Origin: Gammaproteobacteria bacterium
Lineage (GTDB): Bacteria; Pseudomonadota; Gammaproteobacteria; Acidiferrobacterales; SPGG2
Length of the DNA: 34,791 bases
Assembly: GCA_029861845.1 (NCBI GenBank)
Contig: JAOTYM010000039.1
Coordinates: 1-34,791 of the forward strand
Reading direction: 5' to 3'
Under the pieces are notes generated by a model. That model was not told the DNA's origin, ran no database searches, and saw only the letters and a program-made list of their open reading frames with translations. Below, piece after piece: positions 24,744-32,496 of the stretch; the first letter of the stretch is position 1, and the number at the start of each line of letters is the position of its first letter. A program made the translations under genes and the position numbers.

Positions 24744-25292
24744 TCATAGCTCTCTCCGGCTTAGTCCCATGAGCGTTCTCCCCAGAGCGGCTAACCGGTC
24801 TTCTTTTTTGTTGCCCGTGCTCTCGACAAAGTATTGATCCTCACTGATTTTGATCAAAAGTTGTCTGGTTGAACGTAACCGATTGGCCAGGTCCAAAGAC
24901 AAAGCCTTGAGTAGTGAACTCGCTACCTTTGGGTGGTCTTTCCGAAGTGTTTCAAACCCATCGTTGGATAATGCTAGGAGGACGCTGTCTTGTTTAGCAA
25001 TGACGGTTGTGGTGGCTGAACCGGGCTCAATCATCGTAATTTCACCGACCCAGCTACCGCCACCAACTTCTCCGAGTGATAGCTTGTTTCCGTCTGCCTC
25101 GATGGAGATGGCTAGTAAACCTTGCCGTATTAGATATAGCGTATCGCTTCTAGCGCCACAGCTGATTAGTACATCACCCGCCGCCGCCTCGGTGGGGACC
25201 AGCGCGTGTGTGAAAATCTCGATCCCAGTGGGCCCAAGATGCGCGGCGATCGAAGGAAAGTGTTGTTTAAATTCGCTGCGGTTATAGGACAT
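24744..25292 (-). CDS. cNMP-binding-fold protein without DNA-binding domain
   Basis: 182 residues from ATG 25292 (MSYNRSEFKQHFPSIAAHLG); GTG 25325 would add 11. Residues 20-140 form a Crp-like barrel (LISCGARSDTLYLIRQGLLA, GGGSWVGEITMIEPGSATTT). The phosphate cassette keeps Gly-Glu but lacks the Arg, so ligand binding is doubtful. The C-terminal part is helical and has no winged helix, so it is not a transcription factor. It is co-oriented with and just upstream of the cyclase at 24689. Both share a non-canonical cNMP fold and may form a complex that regulates the cyclase. Confidence 0.85.
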   Translation of the reverse strand: MSYNRSEFKQHFPSIAAHLGPTGIEIFTHALVPTEAAAGDVLISCGARSDTLYLIRQGLLAISIEADGNKLSLGEVGGGSWVGEITMIEPGSATTTVIAKQDSVLLALSNDGFETLRKDHPKVASSLLKALSLDLANRLRSTRQLLIKISEDQYFVESTGNKKEDRLAALGRTLMGLSRREL

Positions 25293-25325
25293 CAAATGTT
25301 TATCCCAACCACGGCATTCTATCAC

Positions 25326-25739
25326 CGCTTTCTCGACTCGTTTGCACGCGGGACACCCCTTCGGGCGACCCCTATGTCGGCGTTGAGCATGGTGACTTTA
25401 CTGCCAAATCAGTGATTCACGGCTGGATCACAGTAGGACAAGTCTAAGCGAGCGCGCTGCGCCAGACAGTTCCCCCTGACCAAGTGCACGTAAAAGCCCT
25501 TTTCAGGTACCTGGGAACGGCAGTTTGGCCGAGTCTGCCGTTGTATATGCCCTGTAAATTTCTCACATAAGACTTGTGCAATCCCGCACAGATCGGACAA
25601 CCCCCTTTCTATATGGTGATCGTGGACAAAGCCATCGGTCGTGCCGATGTGCATTTTTCACACACTGTGAGTGCAGTCCTACCTAGAGCGTTTAGGGAAG
25701 AGATCATAACCTAAGAATAATTGGAAGGATTCATTCGCC
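25326..25739. other. Divergent control region, cNMP/cyclase operon and module 2
   Basis: Holds the operator/promoter at 25648-25688. A weaker match, TGTAAATTTCTCACA, lies at 25553-25567 with one base off the TGTGA/TCACA core and no -10-like partner. The 81-codon minus-strand frame 25409-25654 has no ribosome site and overlaps the operator, so it was not accepted. Confidence 0.5.
25648..25688 (+). promoter_or_regulatory. Crp-type operator and promoter of small-TM/SEL1 module 2
   Basis: TGTGCATTTTTCACA (25648-25662), 17 nt, then TACCTAGAG (25680-25688). Same palindrome length, gap and TACMTAGAGCG as the 22801 site. One base (A to C) is off in the left half-site. It lies 104 nt upstream of the small membrane protein gene. 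Confidence 0.78.
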
Positions 25740-25799
25740 ATGACTATTAAGCAGTTGGATATAGATGACCGTGAACAAAAGGAGCCAAGACATGAATGA
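25740..25799 (+). CDS. Possible 19-residue leader peptide
   Basis: ATG 25740 opens MTIKQLDIDDREQKEPRHE and stops at TGA 25797-25799, overlapping the next start at 25792. GGAAGGA lies 10 nt upstream. It contains the ribosome site of the next gene inside its frame, so its translation could control that gene. No counterpart was seen in module 1. Confidence 0.4.
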   Translation: MTIKQLDIDDREQKEPRHE

Positions 25800-25902
25800 G
25801 TACGAACGCCAGCCCTGTGGTGCGAGCCGTATGGATGTCTTTGGTGCATGGGCTCTAGCCGCTGTCGTGTTTCTCGGCCTGTTATTGTTATCTATTGCTT
25901 AA
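25792..25902 (+). CDS. Small single-pass membrane protein (module 2)
   Basis: 36 residues from ATG 25792. AAAAGGAG lies 7 nt upstream, a strong site. The polar head is MNEYERQPCGASR, followed by MDVFGAWALAAVVFLGLLLL and SIA as one membrane segment. It resembles the 43-residue product of 22958 in size, layout and the DVF...GLL core. It is followed 23 nt later by a SEL1 gene, exactly as in module 1, and is preceded by the same promoter type. Function is unknown; membrane tethering of the SEL1 partner is the simplest idea. Confidence 0.75.
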   Translation: MNEYERQPCGASRMDVFGAWALAAVVFLGLLLLSIA

Positions 25903-25925
25903 CTCACCATAGCGGAGGGAAGAGC

Positions 25926-26375
25926 ATGGATATCCTAAAAGAGCATTATCGTTTGCATGAGGACGAGCAAGACTCGGTCAATATCGTCGACGGGACGAAC
26001 CCGTTGTTTTCGCACGGCGACGAGATAGGAGGCGCTCGGGCTCGTCATCCGAAAAATGGCTATTCGGTTGCTAAAGGCACTCGATCGTGCCGACGCTCTG
26101 CCGAGACGAAGCTTGTGAGTGCGGCTGCTTTTAAACTCGGCAGCCGTTCCTTAATCACAAAGGATGTAGACAAAGCCTTCAAATGGTACCTGCGGGCCGC
26201 AGTCCTCGATCATTCAGGAGCCCAATACAATCTGGGCTTGATGTGCCTCAAAGGAGATGGTGTTTCGCAGGACGCCGTCGCTGGACTTAGCTGGATTGAG
26301 GTAGCGGCAGATAACGGGGATAAAGGAGCGCGCGAATTGCTTCAGAGAATCGATCAGGCGCTCGTGGCGAAGTGA
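25926..26375 (+). CDS. SEL1-repeat protein (module 2)
   Basis: 149 residues from ATG 25926, with GGAGGG 7 nt upstream; the longer frame from 25848 overlaps the small membrane protein and is rejected. The first 60 residues are polar and unusual (LHEDEQDSVNIVDGTNPLF). About two SEL1 units follow: AFKLGSRSLITKDVDKAFKW, AQYNLGLMCLKGDGVSQDAV and VAADNGDKGARELL. It has no signal peptide. It is co-transcribed with the small membrane protein and shares the Crp-type promoter. Compared with the 23125 protein the repeat region is similar but the N-terminus is unrelated, so only the adaptor part is kept. Confidence 0.86.
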   Translation: MDILKEHYRLHEDEQDSVNIVDGTNPLFSHGDEIGGARARHPKNGYSVAKGTRSCRRSAETKLVSAAAFKLGSRSLITKDVDKAFKWYLRAAVLDHSGAQYNLGLMCLKGDGVSQDAVAGLSWIEVAADNGDKGARELLQRIDQALVAK

Positions 26376-26517
26376 TTCGTGTGTTCAGTTGGCCACGGCT
26401 TTCACGAGGAGGTCCTTAAAAGGGCACGAAGGAATCAAATAGCCCTTGCCCCGTAACCCGATGTTTGGAGGCTGCGGTATTGATCGGCACAGTAATGACC
26501 GGTGACCCGGAGGAGCG

Positions 26518-27747
26518 ATGATGAGTCACAACACACAGCAAAATGCGGAAGTAATTCCCTTACCAGTACAGGGCACAGGGTGTGATGCTGAGGTCCGGCA
26601 ATTCGAAAGGCACGTGGTCAAAAGAAACGTTGTCGTCATCATGCCTTTCGGATCCGAAAATGGTACAGAACGGCAGTCCATTCTCGACCTGATGCGAATC
26701 AAATACATTATCGAGAAAGTAGCGCGGGTAATACCCGAGGGAGGGGTGCCCAATGGCCCGACGATTGAATATGACGTTAACATATTCAGGGAACCTGTCG
26801 GTCGCGTTCCTGAGGGTGCGGTGGATACGTTGGCAACCGCCGACGTGCTTATCGCGCTGCTGACAGCGCGCAACGTCAACGTTATCTACGAATTGGCGAT
26901 TCGAAACCTCCTTAAAGACGAACCGATTCTGATCCTACAGGGGAAACCCAGCGACGTTTTGCCAGTGTACCTCCAAGAGATGGCTTACATACAGTACGAT
27001 CACGACGATAGTGCTATGGTCATCGACCAGATCAAAAGGATAGGTGAGGATACATTTCCCGCACTAACTTGGAAGAAACCCGATCAAATTCCAGATGCTT
27101 TGAAACAGGCCATTGATGCCAGCGATTATTTGATACCGGAGCTCCAGGACGCGCTGCAGAAGCTTGAAGACAATCCCCAACGTCCGCCTCACTTTCTCAG
27201 GAAGCACGTCATCGATCTCGACCCTGGGCGCGTGTTGCACTCTTGGAGTACCTACACACCGTTTAGTGTGCTCAGAATCAAATGGCTGCGAAAACGACAC
27301 CGTAGCCGTTATGATCCGGCCGATATGATTGGAGAGCCTATGGTCTACGCTGCCAATAAAGATTACTTGGACATGTTCGATCTCAAGGTCTATCCGTTCC
27401 CTGACCCCGACGGTGAGAATGCGCTCACCATAGCAGACATGATCGAGCGGCTAGCGGACTATGTCGAGCCAAAACATTATGAAAACTTCATCGATGATCA
27501 AAAACATCTGACAGAAAAAATTATCTTCAACGATCGGGTCGGGCAGGCCGTGGTACCAATACAGTTCAACAATCGACACCCGATCTTCGCTGAGGAGGTG
27601 TATCTGCCAACCCTACTTGGCAAGCGAGTTGTCGGCAGCGCTAGAAGCCCTCATACCGTCTTTCTTGCGATCGCGTTCGTCAAGGACTTCGAACCTATCT
27701 CGGACGAAGAGTTAGTTAATGAAGGCAAAAAACGGGTTGGGCCCTGA
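26518..27747 (+). CDS. Nucleoside deoxyribosyltransferase-like / PAS-like protein
   Basis: 409 residues from ATG 26518 (ATG 26521 adjacent; AGGAG at 26511-26515). Residues 35-180 form a Rossmann-like domain of the nucleoside 2-deoxyribosyltransferase/TIR-like superfamily: NVVVIMPFGSENGTERQSIL, then ATADVLIALLTARNVNVIYE with Glu125 at the catalytic position, and PILILQGKP. Residues about 225-400 look like a PAS-type sensor (MIGEPMVYAANKDYLDMFDL, LTIADMIERLADYVEPKHYE, PHTVFLAIAFVKDFEPI). No membrane segment. It heads a three-gene operon with a methyltransferase 51 nt downstream. It may hydrolyse or transfer a nucleoside or NAD-like base on a signal; that is inferred. Confidence 0.75.
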   Translation: MMSHNTQQNAEVIPLPVQGTGCDAEVRQFERHVVKRNVVVIMPFGSENGTERQSILDLMRIKYIIEKVARVIPEGGVPNGPTIEYDVNIFREPVGRVPEGAVDTLATADVLIALLTARNVNVIYELAIRNLLKDEPILILQGKPSDVLPVYLQEMAYIQYDHDDSAMVIDQIKRIGEDTFPALTWKKPDQIPDALKQAIDASDYLIPELQDALQKLEDNPQRPPHFLRKHVIDLDPGRVLHSWSTYTPFSVLRIKWLRKRHRSRYDPADMIGEPMVYAANKDYLDMFDLKVYPFPDPDGENALTIADMIERLADYVEPKHYENFIDDQKHLTEKIIFNDRVGQAVVPIQFNNRHPIFAEEVYLPTLLGKRVVGSARSPHTVFLAIAFVKDFEPISDEELVNEGKKRVGP

Positions 27748-27798
27748 CAGAGCGAGAACAACCGGACGGGGAAGTCCTGGGTCAACCGACGTATCCGA

Positions 27799-28950
27799 AT
27801 GACCAACAAAGATTCCTTATTGCTCGCTCGGAGCAGCTACTACGCGCCGGTCCCGACTCTGGCGATGGACGCAGAACGGTCGACGATTGACTTCAATATC
27901 GCGCTCCGGGTCCTGATGGACCCGGATATTGACGGGGCCCGATTTCAGACAGTGGACCGGTTCATGGCCAAGCTGCGGGATCGCATGGAGGGCAACACGC
28001 TGCCGCCACTGACCTGGTATTCACAAGGACAGGCAGCGGATGTATTAGGCGACTACCAAAGCGGCGCGAAAGAATCGCGGATTGATAACGGTCGCTGCCG
28101 GTATCGGTCAGAGCGCTTCGGGTGGACCGATCTTCGCTGTAGCGCCGTCGCATTTCTCGATCCGGCCGCGGGCGGCGCGCTCGGCACGACATTTTACTGG
28201 GAAGTTCTCGAGGTCGAACGGGACAAGGAGTATTGGGAGACGTTGGATTGGGAGCGCCACCGACAACTGATCTGGGAATCCTATGCCATCAGTTACGATC
28301 GCGTCCTCCCCATTTTGCCTTTCTATCAGGACGTAATCAGGCGCCACGTGGAGGCCATGAATACTTCCAATATCGAAACCGTTTTCGATCTCGGGGCAGG
28401 GACGGGAAACGTGACTGTCGACTTGCTCAGGACGGGACGCCTAGTCACAGCCTTGGACCTCAGTCGTGCCATGCTGCAAAAGCTCCGGCACAAAATTCCG
28501 GAGGCATACACCGACAACCTTACGGTGGTCGAGCAGAATGCTGAGGAATTGACCCAGTGGGACGACAAGTCGTTTGACGGTGTCAGCATTCTTCTCGCCT
28601 TATACGACATGGCCTGCCCCGGTCGTGCTTTAAGCGAAGCGATCCGGCTGCTACGCCCCGGAGGCACTATCGTGATCACGGAACCCAAACGCCGCTTCCG
28701 ATTGGAGCCTCTTTTGGATGAAGCCGAACGGTTCCTACGGCACAAAGGCGACTACGACAAACTCAAGGCAGACTGGGATCGGGTCAACGTCGCCAACAAG
28801 GAATTGGACCCTGCGATGCGGGAAGAACGGCTACACGCGGAGGAGATTGAGCAATGCCTGCGCGACGCAGGCTTTGAAAACTTAAGGGTCAAGGACTCGC
28901 ATCTCGGAAACTGTGCCACGGTTTGGGGCACAAAACCCTGCCGGAATTGA
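27799..28950 (+). CDS. PAS-like sensor / SAM methyltransferase fusion
   Basis: 383 residues. The N-terminal 15-150 region resembles a PAS-like ligand domain (YYAPVPTLAMDAERSTIDFN, PPLTWYSQGQAADVL, GTTFYWEVLEVERDKEYW). The C-terminal half is a class I methyltransferase: motif I VFDLGAGTGNVTVDLL (about 194-210), LVTALDLSRAMLQKL, VVEQNAEELTQWDDKSFDGV and LLRPGGTIVITEPKRRF. The fusion suggests methylation switched by a bound small molecule. It lies 51 nt after the deoxyribosyltransferase-like gene and 5 nt before the GNAT gene, so they form one transcript. Substrate is unknown. No ribosome site stronger than GGGGAAG (about 22 nt upstream) was seen. Confidence 0.82.
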   Translation: MTNKDSLLLARSSYYAPVPTLAMDAERSTIDFNIALRVLMDPDIDGARFQTVDRFMAKLRDRMEGNTLPPLTWYSQGQAADVLGDYQSGAKESRIDNGRCRYRSERFGWTDLRCSAVAFLDPAAGGALGTTFYWEVLEVERDKEYWETLDWERHRQLIWESYAISYDRVLPILPFYQDVIRRHVEAMNTSNIETVFDLGAGTGNVTVDLLRTGRLVTALDLSRAMLQKLRHKIPEAYTDNLTVVEQNAEELTQWDDKSFDGVSILLALYDMACPGRALSEAIRLLRPGGTIVITEPKRRFRLEPLLDEAERFLRHKGDYDKLKADWDRVNVANKELDPAMREERLHAEEIEQCLRDAGFENLRVKDSHLGNCATVWGTKPCRN

Positions 28951-28955
28951 AAATC

Positions 28956-30410
28956 ATGAGCAATCGGATGCTTGCAGAGGACCAGCACACGCGCGAGGGA
29001 TTTCCTATGAGCCGACAAACTCAGAACGCCTATGACGTAGGGACAATGCCTTTGGTCACGGGCACCTTAACACCGGTGACGATCCGCGCCGGTCGCCCCC
29101 AGGATGCTGATCAAATCAGCGATTTGTACCGACAAGCCTATTCCGCATCTAACTCCGACGATGCACAGGAGCATTACCCTTTCCCGCAATTCTTGGATCC
29201 CCGTCGGCTGCGGCAGTTAGCCAACGGCGAGACCATGGACTGGGTCGTCGCCGAGGCCGAAAAGAAAATAGTTGGTACGATAGGTGCCATTCGCAACATC
29301 GGTAGAGCGGATGACGGCGTGGCGGAGTATTTTGGTCTAGTGGTCAACGAAACGTGGCGGGGGAAAGGTATCGCAGGAAGTCTGTTTGGCGCTGTGTACG
29401 AAAAATTAACCGACAAGGCTCGTTTCATGATCGCCGAAACTCGAACCGCCGATGCGGGTGGATGGCGAACAGCGAAAAAGTACGGATTCGTCCCGCTGGG
29501 ATTTGAGCCCTTCGCGCATAACACGCCGGCGGGCTCTGAGACGATGCTTCTGTTGGGTAGTGTCCCTAAGCAGGCGCGACACCAGCGAGACGTAGGTGGT
29601 CACTCAAGTGTGGCGGTCCGCACACTGGCAAGAACTGTCTTACAGACCTTGCACCTTGAGCCTTTACCGGCTGTCGAGCGGTCAACTTATCCGATCACCC
29701 CACAGCCATGTCATGAGCTGTTATCCAAGCTAACCCCAGCGCATCCCAGGCTAAAGGTGTCGGGCCTAGGCTTGGGAAAGGCGGACGACGTTTTCCACGT
29801 GTTGGATGACAAGATGGTGGCCATTCAGTTACAACAGGAATGGCGTAGCTTCAGCCCGCATTTGTCAGGGGTCGTAGGATTGAGTCGCTTGGAAGGCGAA
29901 GATCCTACAGGTGATCGTTACACTAAAAAGTGCTTTGTTGGTTATATTGGAAAGTGTCCGGTGTCCTGCGCTCGGATCGTTTGGGATCATAGAGATCACC
30001 GCGCGCGAATTCTTTACCTGCAAACACGCTTTCATGGACTGCAAGGCCTGATGGTTGCCGAAATTCTGCGCTTTCTGGAAACACAGTCGCGCTACACCCC
30101 GGTCTCTGTAGTCATCGACGTTCGAGCCGACTACCCTTCCCTGCACGCGACATTGGAAGAGCTCGGCTTCTTTCCAACTGTTTACTATCCATGCCTGGTC
30201 GCGGGTGAGAAGGGTAGATTAGATGCTGTCCAATACACTCGCCTTTACAGCCGTCCATTCCAGGAAAGCTTGAAGTTCGTGCGCGCTCTAGGCTGGTTCG
30301 AGGCCAACACTGTGGTGAAGACGGTAATGTCTATCGAGAAAGAAGTGACACATCGATCGATAGAGCGGCGCGATGGTCTTGTGGCCACCATGCGCTGTTC
30401 GCACAGCTAG
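28956..30410 (+). CDS. Double GNAT-type acyltransferase
   Basis: 484 residues from ATG 28956, 5 nt after the methyltransferase stop; ATG 29007 (MSRQTQNAYDVGTMPLVTG) with GAGGGA 6 nt upstream is an equally good start. The first GNAT domain has VTIRAGRPQDADQISDLYRQ, VAEYFGLVVNETWRGKGIAG with the acyl-CoA loop WRGKGIAG, and WRTAKKYGFVPLGFEPF. The second half (ILYLQTRFHGLQGLMVAEIL, VVIDVRADYPSLHATLEELG, FFPTVYYPCLVAG) looks like a second, degenerate GNAT fold ending in the usual neighbour-strand motif. It may acylate the product or partner of the two upstream enzymes. Target unknown. Confidence 0.8.
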   Translation: MSNRMLAEDQHTREGFPMSRQTQNAYDVGTMPLVTGTLTPVTIRAGRPQDADQISDLYRQAYSASNSDDAQEHYPFPQFLDPRRLRQLANGETMDWVVAEAEKKIVGTIGAIRNIGRADDGVAEYFGLVVNETWRGKGIAGSLFGAVYEKLTDKARFMIAETRTADAGGWRTAKKYGFVPLGFEPFAHNTPAGSETMLLLGSVPKQARHQRDVGGHSSVAVRTLARTVLQTLHLEPLPAVERSTYPITPQPCHELLSKLTPAHPRLKVSGLGLGKADDVFHVLDDKMVAIQLQQEWRSFSPHLSGVVGLSRLEGEDPTGDRYTKKCFVGYIGKCPVSCARIVWDHRDHRARILYLQTRFHGLQGLMVAEILRFLETQSRYTPVSVVIDVRADYPSLHATLEELGFFPTVYYPCLVAGEKGRLDAVQYTRLYSRPFQESLKFVRALGWFEANTVVKTVMSIEKEVTHRSIERRDGLVATMRCSHS

Positions 30411-30808
30411 CAGCACAAGGGGCCTTTGCTCTACTACTGGTGATCGCTCGCCGTGAGGTGGACGACCGAGGCGATCCGTACCCCCGCCGTGGTCACGGTA
30501 GACTCTCTCCTCCGGCTCGGATGCGACCGATCCTATTTCCCATTGCCCGCCACCAGCGTCGTGGCCGTTCCGACCTCTAGCAGTGTGAATAATTCAGAAC
30601 CACTAGCCGTAACTCATCACAGCGGCCAGACAGTGTCCTAGGTAGAGTGGCAACCGTAGGTCGGCCCACAATGGGTCACTTACTTTCTTTGTCGAGGTTC
30701 CCCACTAAGTACGCGGCGATAGCCCATACAGGTGGCACCCCACAAGCCCGGCGTTAGCCGAGATGTACGGGGTAAGGCAAAAATGTTCAGATCAGAAAGG
30801 AGAGCAAA
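30411..30808 (+). other. Intergenic region before the Cys-rich gene
   Basis: A weak hairpin AGCACAAGG/CCTTTGCT (about 30411-30430) may end the upstream operon. A degenerate operator lies at 30584-30598. TAGGTAGAG at 30639-30647 resembles the TACNTAG block of the other promoters but is 40 nt from the palindrome. No gene is supported; the 62-codon frame at 30453 has no ribosome site. Confidence 0.45.
30584..30598 (+). promoter_or_regulatory. Weak Crp-type palindrome
   Basis: TGTGAATAATTCAGA matches the left half-site perfectly and the right half-site TTCACA at five of six positions, with the same 15-bp length. It lies about 210 nt upstream of the gene at 30809. The downstream block is at a different spacing, so promoter function is less certain. 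Confidence 0.4.
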
Positions 30809-31480
30809 ATGGTTGCAACGTTGGATAAGTTTGAAGAGGTTGATGAGTTTAATCTCGACGAAGTTAGTGAGCTAGAAGCGTTCCGTGAGGACGAGGAGAA
30901 TCGAGAGTTTTCCGACGAAAACGTGGAAGGCGATGAGACCCTAGGGCTTTTGGAGGCACCTGCCAAGCTGCCTGAGAAAACTAATGGTAAGGATTGGGGC
31001 CGGCCCGATGAGCATCGGCACTTCGGAAGGTGTAATTTTGAAGTCGGTATTCCCAATTATCCGCCGCTTACGGGTGGTTTAAGAGCGCAGGCCTACGAAA
31101 ATGGCAGGCCGACAAACGGCATTATCCGCGCCGACAAGGAATGGTCGGTCAAAGCGCATTGGTATCTGAAGGGCGCACTGAAGGATTGTATCTGCGGATA
31201 CTGGTGTCTCACTTTGTTCGGAGAGTCCATTGGCCCGGGGCCTGAGTTTGTCATACCGTATCACAGGAAGCTCATCCCGCTGAGACCTTGTGGTCGTGGC
31301 CATTATTTCCACGAGATCAAAGTCCGCCCGGGTTACGTCACGTCTAAACATTGCTCGGCCCCTTATAAGCTGGTCGTCGGCGTTACATACATCACACCCT
31401 GCAGGGTAAAGGGCCCGATGGCGGGATTCTGCGAGCTACCAACTGTTCAGTTCTACGAGTCCAACAAGAGATTTAGCTAA
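30809..31480 (+). CDS. Acidic, Cys-rich protein, unknown
   Basis: 223 residues from ATG 30809, with AAAGGAG 7 nt upstream. The first 60 residues are strongly acidic (VDEFNLDEVSELEAFREDEE). The remainder is beta-rich with eight Cys (RHFGRCNFEV, KDCICGYWCL, LRPCGRGHYFHEIKV, SKHCSAPYKL, TPCRVKG, GFCELP) and several His, which could bind metal or form disulfides. There is no signal peptide or membrane segment. No family was recognised. The acidic leader ahead of a compact Cys-rich body recalls a precursor or chaperone-bound protein, but no processing enzyme is next to it. A degenerate Crp-type palindrome lies upstream. Confidence 0.75.
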   Translation: MVATLDKFEEVDEFNLDEVSELEAFREDEENREFSDENVEGDETLGLLEAPAKLPEKTNGKDWGRPDEHRHFGRCNFEVGIPNYPPLTGGLRAQAYENGRPTNGIIRADKEWSVKAHWYLKGALKDCICGYWCLTLFGESIGPGPEFVIPYHRKLIPLRPCGRGHYFHEIKVRPGYVTSKHCSAPYKLVVGVTYITPCRVKGPMAGFCELPTVQFYESNKRFS

Positions 31481-31498
31481 GCACTAGTATCACGCTGG

Positions 31499-31529
31499 CC
31501 CCGACGGTGCACCTGCTGCGCCGTTGGGG
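31499..31529. terminator. Hairpin between convergent genes
   Basis: Arms CCCCGACGG (31499-31507) and CCGTTGGGG (31521-31529) pair over 9 bp with one G-U, loop 13 nt. There is no T-run on either side. It lies between the ends of the 30809 gene (+) and the DUF302 gene (-), so it may serve as a weak two-way terminator. Confidence 0.4.
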
Positions 31530-31571
31530 TCGGCAACCTAACGCCGCGAGATATGTCCCCAGCGGCTATAT

Positions 31572-32438
31572 CTAAGGATTAGCGCCTGCCAGTGCGATCG
31601 CTGTCAGCGCATTCGTAATATTTCGTATTCGTGTCTCCAGGGCCGGATCTACGTCGCGTTGCAGATTGTGCTTGGCTGCAAGAAACGCCGGGTCGTTGAA
31701 AGCGATAAATACGTCACCGGCCTTGTCTTCGTAGACCAAATACTTCTGCGGCAGGTCCAGACCGATCGACTGGTCGTTTTGCATGAGCGGCGTGCCGACG
31801 TTGGGATTACCGAAGACTAGCAAATGAGTGGGGCGTAGTTTAATCCCCCTCGCCTTGGTTTGGGCGCTGAAATCTATGCCGCCCGCTATTGGAATGCGAA
31901 ATCCCCGTTTAGTCAGTTCCGCAAGTAATTTCTCTACCGTAGCTGCGACCGATTGGTTGCTTTGGACCTCGAGGATGCCGTTGTTCAAACGCCCAAACTG
32001 GTTCAATGTCCTGTCGAACAGGCGCAGCAAAATGTCGCGTTGCTTTACATTGTGGCGATCGGCCAGAAAACCAACGTTATTGAACTCAACCTTTATATCG
32101 CCGTTTTCGTCTTCGAACACCAAAAACTTCGATGGCAGGTCAAGTGCCGTAGTTTGGCGGCGGCGGATCATTAGCGAATCGAAAAACGAGTTACTGGCAA
32201 ACAGCACCGTGGTGGGGCGCAGCTCTAGGCCCACGCTGGCGGCGGCGCCTGCATGATTGATTTCCGCCACGATTTCGATGCGTTGATCCTCTAATGTGGA
32301 GCGGATACGGTCAACCGTTTCGGCGACGGTGCTGACATCATCCAGGCTGACTTCGCTGTTTTGATCGGCGTTAGCGACATTGAAAGTCAGTGCTGTCGTG
32401 AGAACGATGAGAATCAACTTGGACATTAACTTCAACAT
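31572..32438 (-). CDS. Exported double-DUF302 protein
   Basis: 288 residues from ATG 32438, with AAGGAG 8 nt upstream. A signal peptide covers about residues 1-24 (LIVLTTALTFNVANA). Two DUF302 domains follow in tandem: the first around AEINHAGAAASVGLELRPTT and LPSKFLVFEDENGDIKVEFN, the second around GIDFSAQTKARGIKLRPTHL, LVFGNPNVGTPLMQ and LDLPQKYLVYEDKAGDVFIA. The first copy has lost the GNPxxGTPLM loop (it reads FASNSFFDSLMIRR), so the copies have diverged. DUF302 proteins are small exported proteins of unclear function. It faces the Cys-rich gene and lies downstream of gamma-glutamyltranspeptidase, separated by a terminator. Confidence 0.92.
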   Translation of the reverse strand: MLKLMSKLILIVLTTALTFNVANADQNSEVSLDDVSTVAETVDRIRSTLEDQRIEIVAEINHAGAAASVGLELRPTTVLFASNSFFDSLMIRRRQTTALDLPSKFLVFEDENGDIKVEFNNVGFLADRHNVKQRDILLRLFDRTLNQFGRLNNGILEVQSNQSVAATVEKLLAELTKRGFRIPIAGGIDFSAQTKARGIKLRPTHLLVFGNPNVGTPLMQNDQSIGLDLPQKYLVYEDKAGDVFIAFNDPAFLAAKHNLQRDVDPALETRIRNITNALTAIALAGANP

Positions 32439-32496
32439 GGTTTCACTCCTTATTGGGCCTGAAGTGTTCTAATGGTTAATGGGAGCTATTTCTAGG

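Noticed and set aside
25383-25425. GTGATTCAC near 25410 as an operator of the cNMP/cyclase operon
   Set aside because: The half-sites abut without the 5-nt centre of the other sites.
25409-25654. 81-codon minus frame before module 2
   Set aside because: No ribosome site, and it covers the conserved operator, which explains that sequence better.
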